A stretch of 64,000 nt of DNA from Prevotella sp. (GCA_017470055.1 JAFUFD010000038.1:1-64000), one strand, 5' to 3'. Shown: positions 16,186-25,623, counted from the first letter of the stretch. Numbers and translations are program-made. Notes: a model not told the origin generated them from the sequence alone.

Positions 16186-18156
16186 TTATGCGTCAATATT
16201 TGCGTAGGTGGCGTTCTTCTCGATGAACTCACGGCGTGGCTCTACGTCATCGCCCATCAGCATGGAGAAGATCTCGTCAGCCTCTGCGGCATTCTCGATA
16301 GTCACCTGCTTCAGCAGACGGTTCTCCGGATTCATGGTGGTCTCCCAGAGTTGCTCCGGGTTCATCTCACCAAGACCTTTGTAACGCTGGGTGTGCAGCG
16401 CCTTATCGTCGTCACGTCCGTCCACATACTTGTCGATGAACGCCTGACGCTGCTGCTCTGTATAGCAGTATTCCGAGAATTTCTTGTAGGTGCACTTATA
16501 GAGAGGTGGGGTGGCGATATAGAGGTGACCACCCTGGATGACCTGTGGCATGAAGCGATAGAAGAGTGTCATGATAAGGGTGTCGATGTGAGAGCCATCG
16601 ACATCGGCGTCGGTCATGATGATGATCTTGTCGTAACGCAACTTGTCGATATTCGCCTCACGGTCGCCCTCGCCCTCTACACCAAAGCGTACGCCGATGG
16701 ACTGGATGATGTTCATCACAGACTCAGCCTCGAAGACACGGTGCCATTGTACTTTCTCCACGTTCAGGATCTTACCGCGCAAGGGGAGGATGGCCTGGAA
16801 ATGGCGGTCACGACCCTGCTTGGCGGAGCCACCTGCGGAGTCACCCTCGACGAGGAATATCTCACAGTCTTTCGGGTCCTTGTTAGAGCAGTCGGCGAGT
16901 TTACCGGGCAGACCGCCACCCGTCATCGGGTTCTTGCGCTGTACGCTCTCACGTGCCTTACGGGCGGCGATACGGGCGGTAGCGGCAAGTACCACCTTGT
17001 CACAGATGAGTTTCGCCTCTTTCGGATGCTCCTCTAAATAGTTGCTCAGTGCCTCGCCTACAGCCTGCTGGACGGCACCAGCGACCTCAGAGTTACCCAG
17101 TTTCGTCTTGGTCTGTCCCTCGAACTGCGGCTCTGCCACCTTGATGGAGATGACGGCTGAGAGACCCTCACGGAAGTCCTCACCGGCTATCTCTATCTTC
17201 GCCTTCTCGATCTGCTTGGAGATCTGGGGGTCGGCATCGGCGTATTTCTTCAGCGTGCGGGTCAGTGCCATACGGAAACCTACCAAGTGGGTACCACCCT
17301 CAATGGTGTTGATATTATTGACGTAAGAGTGGATATTCTCTGTATAGTCGGTATTGTACATCACAGCGACCTCGATGGGCACTCCCTGTTTCTCCGTCTT
17401 CAGGTAGATGACATCGTCGAAAAGGTGGGTACGGTGACGGTCGACGTAGCGCACGAACTCCTTCAGTCCGTCCTTGGCATGGAAGACCTCCTCCCTCAGT
17501 TTGCCTTCCTCGTCAGGGCGCATGTCCTTCAAGGTGATGGTGATGCCGGCGTTCAGGTAGGCGAGTTCACGCATACGGCGGGCGATGATGTCGTACTTAT
17601 ACTCCGTGGTGGTGAAGATGCTGCCGTCGGGCCAGAACTGCTGACGGGTACCTGTCTTGTCGGTGTCACCGACAATCTTCACGTCATAGAGGGGCTTTCC
17701 CTTCTCGTATTCCTGCTGGTAGATATGTCCGTTGCGGAACACCTGCGACATCATGTGGGTAGAGAGGGCGTTGACACAACTGACACCCACACCATGCAGA
17801 CCACCAGACACCTTATAGGAGCCCTTGTCGAACTTACCTCCCGCATGGAGCACGGTCATGACGACCTCCAATGCCGACTTGTGCATCTTCTCATGCTCGT
17901 CGACGGGAATACCACGACCATTATCCAATACTGTGATGGAGTTGTCCTCGTTGATGGTTACCTCAATATGGGTACAGTAACCTGCCATCGCCTCGTCGAT
18001 AGAGTTGTCGACGGTCTCGTTTACCAAGTGATGCAAACCCTTCTCGCTGATATCACCGATATACATGGCTGGGCGCTTACGCACTGCCTCTAAGCCCTCG
18101 AGCACTTGAATATTACTCGCGGAATAATTGTTTTCTTTGTTCAGTTCTTCTGCCAT
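16186..18156 (-). CDS. gyrB: DNA gyrase subunit B
   Basis: A 656-residue ATPase subunit of gyrase, which introduces negative supercoils with GyrA. GHKL ATPase motifs (VNETVDNSIDEAMAG, DNGRGIPVD, GGLHGVGVS) lie in the first 140 residues; the TOPRIM part has EGDSAGG and DADVDGSHI; RYKGLGEMNPEQLW is near the C-terminus. It is the short form lacking the insertion of the E. coli protein, as in other Bacteroidetes. MAEELNK at 18156 is the start because the promoter at 18183-18190 lies within any longer frame. The name gyrB is preferred to parE from overall motif spelling. GyrA is not in the window. Confidence 0.93.
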   Translation of the reverse strand: MAEELNKENNYSASNIQVLEGLEAVRKRPAMYIGDISEKGLHHLVNETVDNSIDEAMAGYCTHIEVTINEDNSITVLDNGRGIPVDEHEKMHKSALEVVMTVLHAGGKFDKGSYKVSGGLHGVGVSCVNALSTHMMSQVFRNGHIYQQEYEKGKPLYDVKIVGDTDKTGTRQQFWPDGSIFTTTEYKYDIIARRMRELAYLNAGITITLKDMRPDEEGKLREEVFHAKDGLKEFVRYVDRHRTHLFDDVIYLKTEKQGVPIEVAVMYNTDYTENIHSYVNNINTIEGGTHLVGFRMALTRTLKKYADADPQISKQIEKAKIEIAGEDFREGLSAVISIKVAEPQFEGQTKTKLGNSEVAGAVQQAVGEALSNYLEEHPKEAKLICDKVVLAATARIAARKARESVQRKNPMTGGGLPGKLADCSNKDPKDCEIFLVEGDSAGGSAKQGRDRHFQAILPLRGKILNVEKVQWHRVFEAESVMNIIQSIGVRFGVEGEGDREANIDKLRYDKIIIMTDADVDGSHIDTLIMTLFYRFMPQVIQGGHLYIATPPLYKCTYKKFSEYCYTEQQRQAFIDKYVDGRDDDKALHTQRYKGLGEMNPEQLWETTMNPENRLLKQVTIENAAEADEIFSMLMGDDVEPRREFIEKNATYANIDA

Positions 18157-18182
18157 TGTTATAAATAGTACTATTATGCTTG

Positions 18183-18190
18183 CAAAATTA
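18183..18190 (-). promoter_or_regulatory. -7 promoter element of gyrB
   Basis: TAATTTTG on the minus strand, 26 bases upstream of the gyrB ATG and directly after the T-run of the rpsT terminator. Confidence 0.6.
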
Positions 18191-18202
18191 CAAAAAAAAA
18201 GC

Positions 18203-18223
18203 CAGATAAACAAAGTTTATCTG
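18203..18223 (-). terminator. intrinsic terminator of rpsT
   Basis: A nine-bp stem CAGATAAAC/GTTTATCTG with a three-base loop, followed on the minus strand by a run of nine T. It lies 25 bases after the rpsT stop. Confidence 0.85.
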
Positions 18224-18247
18224 ACCTTTTTATGCTTTTTTGCTATT

Positions 18248-18499
18248 TTAAAGTTTGTTGATGTGAGCGGCAAGACTGGACTTGATGTTAGCGGCCTTGT
18301 TCTTGTGGATAATATTGGTCTTAGCCAACTTGTCCAGCATCTTCTGTACACTGGGGTACAACTTTGTTGCCTCTTCTTTGTCGGTCATAGCACGCAATTT
18401 GCGAACAGCATTACGCATGGTCTTGGCATAATAGTGGTTATGCTCTGCCTTTTTCTTGTCCTGACGAATTCTCTTCAGGGATGACTTGTGATTTGCCAT
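18248..18499 (-). CDS. rpsT: 30S ribosomal protein S20
   Basis: An 83-residue basic protein with the S20 pattern: [21 protein letters not shown], a long helical middle and the C-terminal [18 protein letters not shown]. It binds the 5' domain of 16S rRNA. It is a single-gene unit ending at the terminator at 18203-18223, as in many bacteria. Confidence 0.95.
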   Translation of the reverse strand: MANHKSSLKRIRQDKKKAEHNHYYAKTMRNAVRKLRAMTDKEEATKLYPSVQKMLDKLAKTNIIHKNKAANIKSSLAAHINKL

Positions 18500-18564
18500 T
18501 TTTTTCTTTTAGTTTTATTGTTAATATTAAAGCTTATGGGTCTTACGTCTTATAGGCTGCCCTG

Positions 18565-18604
18565 GGCGGGTTTTGACACCCTCCGCCACCGTTTCCCGAA
18601 GGTA
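18565..18604 (-). promoter_or_regulatory. rpsT promoter element and leader hairpin
   Basis: TACCTTCG on the minus strand (18604-18597) is one base off TAnnTTTG. Just downstream a hairpin (18565-18587: GGGT/ACCC, extended by GGC/GCC across a bulge) could form in a leader of about 90 bases. S20 is autoregulated in some bacteria, but a regulatory role here is only a possibility. Confidence 0.35.
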
Positions 18605-18636
18605 GCACTTGGCTGTGCAGATGACGGATTTAAAAG

Positions 18637-18708
18637 TAGTCCCTAGGAGAGTCGAACTCCTCTTTAGAGAATGAAAATCTCTCGTCCTAGCCGATAGACG
18701 AAGGGACC
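18637..18708 (-). tRNA. tRNA-Glu (TTC)
   Basis: The minus strand reads GGTCCCTTCGTCTATCGG at the 5' end, an anticodon arm with ATTTTCAT (anticodon TTC), a T-arm with GTTCGACTC and a closing AGGGACT plus discriminator A. The cloverleaf is complete and CCA is not encoded. Confidence 0.93.
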
Positions 18709-18728
18709 AGCGTCTCTTTTTGCGGGTG

Positions 18729-18759
18729 CAAAGGTACTGCAATTTTTCCGTCTGGCAAA
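18729..18759 (-). promoter_or_regulatory. tRNA-Glu promoter
   Basis: On the minus strand TTTG (18759-18756), a 19-base spacer and TACCTTTG (18736-18729) precede the tRNA 5' end by 20 bases. Confidence 0.7.
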
Positions 18760-18778
18760 ATTTTCTTGCTGAAAAATG

Positions 18779-18808
18779 TTGTTTTCTCTCATTTTTTATG
18801 TAACTTCG
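18779..18808 (+). promoter_or_regulatory. recO promoter
   Basis: TTG (18779), a 19-base spacer and TAACTTCG (18801-18808, one base off consensus) lie only five bases before the GTG start, implying an almost leaderless mRNA. Confidence 0.45.
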
Positions 18809-18813
18809 CCCTC

Positions 18814-19563
18814 GTGTTAGCAAAAACAGAAGCCATCGTATTACATACTTTGAAGTATGGCGAGTCGAAAGTCATTGTGGATATGTTCACAAAGTCTTTG
18901 GGGAGGTTGTCTTTTGTCGTGTCGGTCCCCAAGACGAATAAGTCGCGCGTCAAGAAACAGTATTTCCAGCCGATGACCTTATTGGAGATCACCTGTGAGG
19001 TGCGACAGCGGGTACAACTTCAGAAACTGTCCGACGCGCGTCTGTTGATTCCTTATGTGTCGATACCCCTCTCGGCGGAGAAACTTGCCATCAGCATGTT
19101 TGTGGCGGAGTTCCTGTATCATGGTTTGCGTTCCGAGCAGTGCAACGAGCCGTTGTTTGACTATATCGCCGACTCCTTGCAATGGTTGGATGCGGCAGGG
19201 GAGGGCTTTGCCAACTTCCATCTCACCTTCCTGATGCGCCTCTCCCGCTTTCTGGGGTTCTATCCGAACCTGGCGGAGACTCCTGAGGGGTCAGTGGCGG
19301 GTAGTGAGCGCTTAGCGGAGTATTTCGACTTGCGTGAGGGGCGGTTCTGTAGTGCCGCACCCTTGCACCGTGACTTCCTCCAACCTGCGGAGGCACGTCT
19401 TGTCCGCCTGTTGATGCGTATGGATTTCTCCACCATGCATCTGTTCCAACTCTCCCGTCATGACCGTCATCGCATTATGGACGTGCTGCTGCTCTATTAC
19501 AAACAGCATCTGCCAGACTTTCCGGAGATGAAAAGTCTGGCAGTGCTCCAACAATTGTGGTAG
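18814..19563 (+). CDS. recO: DNA repair protein RecO
   Basis: A 249-residue RecF-pathway mediator that loads RecA on SSB-coated DNA and anneals strands. The N-terminal OB-fold starts LAKTEAIVLHTLKYGESKVIV, followed by the helical domain (FLMRLSRFLGFYPNL). The size matches the family. I choose the GTG at 18814, since an upstream in-frame ATG-like codon (18766) would add a hydrophobic stretch absent from RecO and would precede the promoter. Convergent with ftsZ with a gap of 10 bases and no obvious terminator. Confidence 0.88.
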   Translation: MLAKTEAIVLHTLKYGESKVIVDMFTKSLGRLSFVVSVPKTNKSRVKKQYFQPMTLLEITCEVRQRVQLQKLSDARLLIPYVSIPLSAEKLAISMFVAEFLYHGLRSEQCNEPLFDYIADSLQWLDAAGEGFANFHLTFLMRLSRFLGFYPNLAETPEGSVAGSERLAEYFDLREGRFCSAAPLHRDFLQPAEARLVRLLMRMDFSTMHLFQLSRHDRHRIMDVLLLYYKQHLPDFPEMKSLAVLQQLW

Positions 19564-19573
19564 GATGCGGATC

Positions 19574-20887
19574 CTATGAGAATACGATAGTACCCTGTAT
19601 AGGCTCCTGTGAAGCCTCGCTCTGCTGTTGTGGCTCATCACCACTCGCCTGGCTGTAGATACTGTCGAGAATCTCACGGGTACGCTTGTAGGTCGGTGTC
19701 TGCTCTACGGCGGAGATGACATCGTCGTTGTCGAGGTCATCGGGGCGGAACAGATAGATATGCGGACGGCGCTTGTAGCGCTTTGTAGAGCCCTCTGAGC
19801 CATAGTAGCGGTTACGGCGGTCCTGACGCTCTGCCTCACGCTCCTGTTGCTCTGCGAGGCGTGTCGCCTCCTCCTGGGTGTGACGCTTCAGGTGTCCGTT
19901 CATGCCGTCTACGTTCTCGATGCCGAAACCAGTGGCGAGGATGGTGACCTTCACCTTCTTGCCCAGTTCGGGATCGGTGGCGAGTCCCCACTTGATCTCG
20001 AAGTCGCCGAATTTCGCCATGAACTCATTGACATCGTTCATCTCCTCCATCATCAGGGAGTCCTTGCCGTCCTTGCTGCCCGCAAACGAGATGCTCAGCA
20101 GAATCTTCTTGGAGTTGAACACGTCGTTGTCGTTGAGCAGCGGAGAGTTCAGGGCGTCGTCGATAGCCTTCTTCACACGTCCTTCGCCCTCGCCATAACC
20201 TGTCGACATGATAGCGACGCCACCATCCTTCAGGACGGTCTTCACATCGTTGAAGTCGAGGTTGATGAGTCCGTGTACGGTGATGATCTCCGCAATCGAC
20301 TTGGCGGCGACGGAAAGGGTGTCGTCGGCCTTTCCGAAGGCATCGAGCACGGAGAGTTCTGGGTAAATCTCACGCAGACGCTCGTTGTTGATGACCAGGA
20401 GGGCATCGACATGCTTCGCCATCTCCTCGACGCCATCGAGCGCCTGGTCAATCTTACGGTCGCCCTCGAAGCGGAAAGGAATCGTGACGATACCTACCGT
20501 CAGGATGCCCATCTCCTTGGAGATACGGGCGATGACGGGGGCTGCTCCAGTACCTGTACCTCCGCCCATGCCTGCCGTGATGAAGGCCATGCGGGTACCA
20601 TCGCTCAGCATGCGCTTGATATCCTCGATACTCTCCTCGGCGGCAGCACGTGCCTTCTCGGGTTTGTTACCAGCACCCAGTCCTTCCTTGCCCAGTTGCA
20701 GATGAACGGGGACGGGGGAGTCGTTAAGTGCCTGGTTATCTGTATTACAGAGCACAAAAGTCACGTCGTGGATACCCTCACGATACATGTGGTTGACGGC
20801 ATTGCCGCCTCCACCGCCAACACCAATCACCTTGATGATGCTGTTCTCCTTTTCGGGTGCACCGAAATCCAGTAATACATTGTCCAT
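19574..20887 (-). CDS. ftsZ: cell division protein FtsZ
   Basis: A 437-residue tubulin-like GTPase that forms the division ring. The GTP-binding part has IGVGGGGGNAVNHM near the N-terminus and the signature GGGTGTGAAP near residue 110; NLDFNDVKTVL is the T7 loop. After the conserved core (to about 330) comes a charged linker rich in E, R and Q and a C-terminal end for partner binding. It is the last gene of the dcw cluster, 14 bases after ftsA on the same strand, so transcription from the mraZ, murG or local promoters is likely. Confidence 0.97.
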   Translation of the reverse strand: MDNVLLDFGAPEKENSIIKVIGVGGGGGNAVNHMYREGIHDVTFVLCNTDNQALNDSPVPVHLQLGKEGLGAGNKPEKARAAAEESIEDIKRMLSDGTRMAFITAGMGGGTGTGAAPVIARISKEMGILTVGIVTIPFRFEGDRKIDQALDGVEEMAKHVDALLVINNERLREIYPELSVLDAFGKADDTLSVAAKSIAEIITVHGLINLDFNDVKTVLKDGGVAIMSTGYGEGEGRVKKAIDDALNSPLLNDNDVFNSKKILLSISFAGSKDGKDSLMMEEMNDVNEFMAKFGDFEIKWGLATDPELGKKVKVTILATGFGIENVDGMNGHLKRHTQEEATRLAEQQEREAERQDRRNRYYGSEGSTKRYKRRPHIYLFRPDDLDNDDVISAVEQTPTYKRTREILDSIYSQASGDEPQQQSEASQEPIQGTIVFS

Positions 20888-20901
20888 ATATGCTAATCTT
20901 T

Positions 20902-22350
20902 TTAATCTTCTTCTTTAATGATCTCCTGCCCGAACTTCTTCAGCCAGCGTCCCATCTTACTGATAGGACTGTTCTCCTTGCGACGCTCTGCCTCGATGCG
21001 AGCCTCCTCCTCGGCTTTCTCACGGGCGAGGCGCTCCTCGTCCTCACGCTTCTGGCGAGCCTCCTCCTCAGCCCTGCGAATCTCCTCTGCGGTGCGTACC
21101 ACCCCTGCTGGGGTCTCCACAGCCTGACGTGCCCTGCGCTGGTCGAGAGGATTGTCCTGCTGAGGCTGTTTTCCGCCAAAGAGGTCTCCGTTGGGGTCGA
21201 TCTCATGCCCTGCGCAGTTGATGTCGCCCTTGGCAAGCAGTCCGAGGACCGTATTCATCCGTCCGTCTTTTGCCGTCACCTCCGGCAGGTTGGAGACGAT
21301 GGTCTGGGTGACGAACTTCGCAGTACGTATCTTGTCGATATGCGTATAGTTCGCAAAAGCCTTCTCGATGTCTCTCATATTGGAGCAGCCGCCAGTGAGG
21401 ATGATGCCGCCCAGCAACTTGTCGCATAACTCCTCTGGAACCTGGCACCAGACATTGGCGATGATCTCCTCCAAGCGTCCCTCCACGATCTCCACGAACT
21501 TACGGCTCTCCACCTGACGGTCTTGGTCGATAGGATATTTCAGGTTGTTGTCGATGTCGTTATTCTCTGTGAAAGCGGAAGCGTATTTCAGTTTCATCCT
21601 CTCTGCGTCGTGCTCCTCCATCTGCAACGAGGCGATATCCTTGGTGATATTATTGCCACCCAGTGGGATGACGGCAAGATGGCGCAGCACATTCTTGGAG
21701 TATACGCTGACCGTTGTCGTGTCGGCGCCTAAGTCTACCAAGGCACAGCCTGACCGCTTCTCCGTCTCGGTGAGGACGCTGTCGGCAAGAGCCAGCGGTG
21801 CCAGGTACATCTCCGCCACGTTGATATTCGCAGTCTCGAAGCACATGTTAAGGTTCTTGTAGAATGCCTTGCGCTGCAGGATGTTGAGGAAGTTACCCTC
21901 GATATGGCTGCACTGGATGCCTACGGGGTCCAGTTGAAGTTGGGAGTCCACCTTGTATTCCTGTACCGCGGCGTCAAGGATTTCCTGGTCAGGGTATTTC
22001 ATGTTACGGTTGGCATCCATCAGTTCTATCACCATGTCTTGTGTCACCACCGTATCGGCGGGCAACTCTTTGGAGATGATGTTACGGATAGAGCGGATGG
22101 ACTGTCCTCCCACTCCCACATACACTTGTGTGATAGATGTCTTGAGTTGTTTCTCCAGTTTGTTGACAATAGAGGCAAGACATTGTGCTGTCTTGTCGAT
22201 GTTGTACACATAGCCCTTGCGGATGAAGGCGGAAGAGTCCTCCTTCACCACGGACAATACTTGGATACTGCCGTCAAGGTTCTTCTTTCCTGCGATACCT
22301 GTCATCTTGGATGACCCCAGTTCGATAGCAACAATAAATTCTTTTGGCAT
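20902..22350 (-). CDS. ftsA: cell division protein FtsA
   Basis: A 482-residue actin-like ATPase that anchors FtsZ filaments to the membrane. The start MPKEFIVAIELGSSKM contains the phosphate-1 motif, GCALVDLGADTT the phosphate-2 motif and GIILTGGCSNM the adenosine motif. The C-terminus holds a long E/R-rich coiled-coil linker (about 400-460) and the amphipathic membrane helix MGRWLKKFGQEII. The linker is longer than in E. coli FtsA. It lies between ftsQ and ftsZ with gaps of 15 and 14 bases. Confidence 0.95.
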   Translation of the reverse strand: MPKEFIVAIELGSSKMTGIAGKKNLDGSIQVLSVVKEDSSAFIRKGYVYNIDKTAQCLASIVNKLEKQLKTSITQVYVGVGGQSIRSIRNIISKELPADTVVTQDMVIELMDANRNMKYPDQEILDAAVQEYKVDSQLQLDPVGIQCSHIEGNFLNILQRKAFYKNLNMCFETANINVAEMYLAPLALADSVLTETEKRSGCALVDLGADTTTVSVYSKNVLRHLAVIPLGGNNITKDIASLQMEEHDAERMKLKYASAFTENNDIDNNLKYPIDQDRQVESRKFVEIVEGRLEEIIANVWCQVPEELCDKLLGGIILTGGCSNMRDIEKAFANYTHIDKIRTAKFVTQTIVSNLPEVTAKDGRMNTVLGLLAKGDINCAGHEIDPNGDLFGGKQPQQDNPLDQRRARQAVETPAGVVRTAEEIRRAEEEARQKREDEERLAREKAEEEARIEAERRKENSPISKMGRWLKKFGQEIIKEED

Positions 22351-22365
22351 CTTTATCTTGTTTTA

Positions 22366-23115
22366 TTATTTTCTTCTCTTCTTGCAGATAATCTGGTTGT
22401 CAAACTCCAGATTGATATAGGAGTATTTGTTCCAGCCAGCCTCACTCAATCCATAGCGATAGAATTTCTCCAGTCGGTTGAGTTGCTGTTGGATATTCCT
22501 CGCCTGTCCTAAATAGATGATATGGTCGCCGATGCGTGGCACCATCTCAATGGAGCCGTCGGCAAGGACATGCAACTGTTCTATCTGGCTCTGCCAGAAA
22601 GTGTCCTGCATGATGACTTTGCCGATGCGAGCCAACTTCTTCTGGGCATAAGGGCGAGTGATATTGCCTGTGGCGATAACCAGGTCGCTGGTATACCGTG
22701 TGTTAGGCATGATGTCGCCATGGGCATCCACGTAATAGTCGTCACCATTGTCTGCCTTGATGCGTACCACGGGAAGTCGTTGGGTGAGGTTGACCTTCAC
22801 GTGTCCGCCTTGTGTCTTGAAGCATTCCGCTTTCTCTACAAAAGGATTTTGCTGGATGGTCTCTTCTATCTTACGGACATTAATCTGTTTCATGGGTTGC
22901 CCCTGGGGATAGATCCTCGCCCGCTGGAGTTGCTCTTTGATCTCCGCGCCACCAAGGAATCCGTCCACCTTGCTGTCCTCGATATTGACATCCACCTGAG
23001 TGCATACCGCTTTCTGGTCATCAGGCTGATTGAAAGCCGTGATGGCGAGAAAGAGATAGCATGCCAGAGCGACATCTATCAAAATGATGGCAGACTTCTT
23101 CCAATTGTAATTCAT
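22366..23115 (-). CDS. ftsQ: cell division protein FtsQ
   Basis: A 249-residue bitopic inner-membrane protein of the divisome. One membrane segment (about 8-28) follows a short cytoplasmic end; a POTRA-like stretch (about 45-115) and the beta domain follow in the periplasm. Sequence similarity in this family is low, so the call rests on size, topology and position between murC and ftsA. The ATG overlaps the murC stop by four bases. Confidence 0.85.
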   Translation of the reverse strand: MNYNWKKSAIILIDVALACYLFLAITAFNQPDDQKAVCTQVDVNIEDSKVDGFLGGAEIKEQLQRARIYPQGQPMKQINVRKIEETIQQNPFVEKAECFKTQGGHVKVNLTQRLPVVRIKADNGDDYYVDAHGDIMPNTRYTSDLVIATGNITRPYAQKKLARIGKVIMQDTFWQSQIEQLHVLADGSIEMVPRIGDHIIYLGQARNIQQQLNRLEKFYRYGLSEAGWNKYSYINLEFDNQIICKKRRK

Positions 23116-24485
23116 CTCTTCTGTAAAATCTCTGTGATCTGTGGCACTTGGTTGTCTAAGTCTCCTGCCCCGAGGACGATCAGTACGTCGAAGTCACGGT
23201 GCTTGACGAGGTCGAGGACATCGTCCTTACGGACAATCTGTTTCTCGACGCCAGGGCGGAGGTTGTTGTATATTAACTCAGAGGTGACTCCCTCGATGGG
23301 TTGCTCACGGGCCGGGTATATCTCTGTGAGGATGACTTCGTCGAGTTGACTCAACGCATCGGCAAAGTCTTTGTAGAAGTCACGGGTGCGGGTATACAGA
23401 TGGGGCTGGAAGATAGCGGTGATCTTCCTGTTGCGGTAGAGTTCTCTGATACTCTTGGCACTTTGGTAGATTTCCTTGGGATGGTGGGCATAATCGCTGA
23501 GGAACACGATCTTGTCGTTCTTCAGTTTGAAGTCAAAGCGGCGGTCAACCCCTTTGAAGGTCTCCATGCCCCGACGAATCTCCTCCGCCGTGCATCCCGC
23601 CAACTGTGCCATCGCCATGGCTGCCACTCCGTTCTCGATATTAATGGGTATGGGTTGCCCCAATGCTACGTGTGGGATATTCTCTATTGGCGAGATGAGA
23701 TCGAAAGTGATCTCACCATTGTCAATCACGATATTCTCCGCATGGAAATCACCCTCGTTCAGCGCATAGTCGTAACGGGCAACCCCCTTCTGCAGTTGCT
23801 CTTTCATCTCCAGGTCACGATGGATGATAAGGGCGCCGCCGGGCTGGATAAGTTCTGTGTAGTGGCGGAAACTCTCCAGATACGCCTCTTTAGTGCCGTA
23901 GATATCCAGATGGTCAGGGTCGGTGGAGGTGATGACAGACATCCAAGGGCGGAGCCAGTGGAAGGAGCGGTCGAACTCATCCGCCTCGATGACCACATAG
24001 TCGGAATCGGAAAGGATATAGTTGGTGCCGTAGTTCTTGGAGATTCCACCCAAGAAGGCGTTACAGTCCAGATGGCTCTGGTGCATGATATGGGCGCACA
24101 TCGTGGAGGTGGTTGTCTTCCCATGCGTACCAGCCACGCAGAGTCCCTTATGGCGCTGGGTAAGCATGCCCAAGACTTGGGCACGTTTCTGGATCTCAAA
24201 ACCGTTCTGACGGAAATATTGTAACTCCTGATGCTCAGCGGGAATGGCTGGCGTATAGATAATCAGACAGGAGTCAGGCTTCTTGCAGGCGGCAGGAATC
24301 GCGTCGATGTTCTCCTCGTAATGAATCAGCATGCCCTCTTTCTCCAGTTGACGGGTCAGGTCACTGGGCGTCTTGTCATAGCCAGCGACAACAAGTCCCT
24401 GGCAAAGGAAGTAACGGGCGATGGCACTCATTCCGATGCCCCCTGCTCCTATGAAGTATACAGCCTTAATATCTTTATTCTCCAT
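23112..24485 (-). CDS. murC: UDP-N-acetylmuramate--L-alanine ligase
   Basis: A 457-residue cytosolic ligase adding L-Ala to UDP-MurNAc in peptidoglycan synthesis, with ATP. The N-terminal domain starts with the Rossmann motif IGAGGIGMSAIARY; the ATP loop is GTHGKTTTSTM near residue 117; the C-terminal domain includes DYAHHPKEI and FQPHLYTRT, both typical of MurC. The ATG lies eleven bases before the murG stop and the stop overlaps ftsQ, so the three genes are translationally coupled. Confidence 0.96.
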   Translation of the reverse strand: MENKDIKAVYFIGAGGIGMSAIARYFLCQGLVVAGYDKTPSDLTRQLEKEGMLIHYEENIDAIPAACKKPDSCLIIYTPAIPAEHQELQYFRQNGFEIQKRAQVLGMLTQRHKGLCVAGTHGKTTTSTMCAHIMHQSHLDCNAFLGGISKNYGTNYILSDSDYVVIEADEFDRSFHWLRPWMSVITSTDPDHLDIYGTKEAYLESFRHYTELIQPGGALIIHRDLEMKEQLQKGVARYDYALNEGDFHAENIVIDNGEITFDLISPIENIPHVALGQPIPINIENGVAAMAMAQLAGCTAEEIRRGMETFKGVDRRFDFKLKNDKIVFLSDYAHHPKEIYQSAKSIRELYRNRKITAIFQPHLYTRTRDFYKDFADALSQLDEVILTEIYPAREQPIEGVTSELIYNNLRPGVEKQIVRKDDVLDLVKHRDFDVLIVLGAGDLDNQVPQITEILQKR

Positions 24486-25590
24486 TGTTCGCTAATTTGA
24501 TAACCTCTTTGGCGATAATCTCCGCCGAGTCGGGTAACGCAAGTTTCAGTATATGTTCTCTCAAAGACGTCAGTTTCTCCTCGTCCTTGACGGTATCTAT
24601 CGCCAATGGGAGTAAGATGGCGGGAGCCTCGCTGTCTTTCACGTAGAGGGCGGCATCCACGTTGACCAGTGCCATGGCGTTCTTCGTCTGGTGGTCCTCT
24701 GCCACATTGGGGCTTGGTACCAAGATGACAGGCTTGCCGATGAGGCAGAACTCAGAGATACTGCTGGCACCGGCGCGACTGATGACCAGGTCGGCAGCCT
24801 TGTAAGCCACGCCCATATCACTGATGAAATCAGTAACGATGAGGTTCTCGGGCTTTCCCTCCTTCTCTAACCGCTCCAGTATCTGTGCATGGTAGTATTT
24901 ACCCGTCTGCCAGATAAACTGTACTCCGCTGTTCCGAATATGGTCTAAATGGCGGATGACACTCTCATTGATGGTGCGCGCTCCAAGGCTTCCGCCCACC
25001 AAGAGGATCGTCTTCTTGTTGGTGTCGAGGTGGAACGAGCGAACAGCCTCCTCCTGGGAGATCGTGGTTTCCAAGAGTGACTGACGGACGGGATTTCCCG
25101 TCTTGATGATCTTCTCCGCAGGGAAGAAACGCTCCATGCCGTCATAGGCGACACAGATCCTCTCTGCCTTCTTCGCCAAGAGTTTATTGGTAACACCGGC
25201 ATAGGAGTTCTGTTCCTGGATAAGACAGGGAATACCCATCGATGCCGCTTTATTGAGCGTGGGACCACTGGCATAGCCTCCCACGCCCACAGCCACTTGT
25301 GGCTTGAAGTCCTTGATGATCTTCTTTGCCATTCGCTGGCTCTTCCATATCTTGTATAGGACCTTGATATTCTTCAGTAAGTTCTTGCGGTCGAATCCGC
25401 AGATGGGCAGACCTTTGATGGCATATCCTGCATCAGGAACACGCTGCATCTCCATGCGCCCTAATGCCCCCACAAACAGGATGTCGGCATCGGGACGTAA
25501 AGCCTTGATAGCGTTGGCAATTGACACTGCGGGGAAAATATGACCGCCAGTACCGCCTCCACTGATAATCACTCTTAAATCCTTACCCAT
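24475..25590 (-). CDS. murG: UDP-GlcNAc:lipid I GlcNAc transferase MurG
   Basis: A 371-residue GT28 enzyme at the inner face of the membrane that makes lipid II from lipid I. It has the glycine-rich loop ISGGGTGGHIFPAVSIA near the start, GVGGYASGPTLNKA and QEQNSYAGVTN in the N-domain, and SRAGASSISEF in the UDP-GlcNAc-binding domain. It overlaps murC by eleven bases. A good -7 element lies 25 bases upstream of its ATG. Confidence 0.96.
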   Translation of the reverse strand: MGKDLRVIISGGGTGGHIFPAVSIANAIKALRPDADILFVGALGRMEMQRVPDAGYAIKGLPICGFDRKNLLKNIKVLYKIWKSQRMAKKIIKDFKPQVAVGVGGYASGPTLNKAASMGIPCLIQEQNSYAGVTNKLLAKKAERICVAYDGMERFFPAEKIIKTGNPVRQSLLETTISQEEAVRSFHLDTNKKTILLVGGSLGARTINESVIRHLDHIRNSGVQFIWQTGKYYHAQILERLEKEGKPENLIVTDFISDMGVAYKAADLVISRAGASSISEFCLIGKPVILVPSPNVAEDHQTKNAMALVNVDAALYVKDSEAPAILLPLAIDTVKDEEKLTSLREHILKLALPDSAEIIAKEVIKLANNGE

Positions 25591-25615
25591 ATACCTTATA
25601 TATAATAGTGCCTTG

Positions 25616-25623
25616 CAAAATTA
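25616..25623 (-). promoter_or_regulatory. internal promoter before murG
   Basis: TAATTTTG on the minus strand with TTCG 20 bases upstream lies in the widest gap of the cluster (59 bases, ftsW-murG). It could drive murG-murC-ftsQ-ftsA-ftsZ separately. Confidence 0.5.

Noticed and set aside
18527-18823. 98-codon frame between rpsT and recO
   Set aside because: It runs straight through the tRNA-Glu gene and two promoters and encodes a low-complexity basic peptide.
19847-20875. 342-codon open frame opposite ftsZ
   Set aside because: It mirrors the codon structure of ftsZ, has no family resemblance and no promoter; a shadow frame. The same holds for long frames opposite gyrB (16183-17037, 17287-18093), murC (23301-24224), the symporter (9247-10194) and the xylanase (12728-13546).
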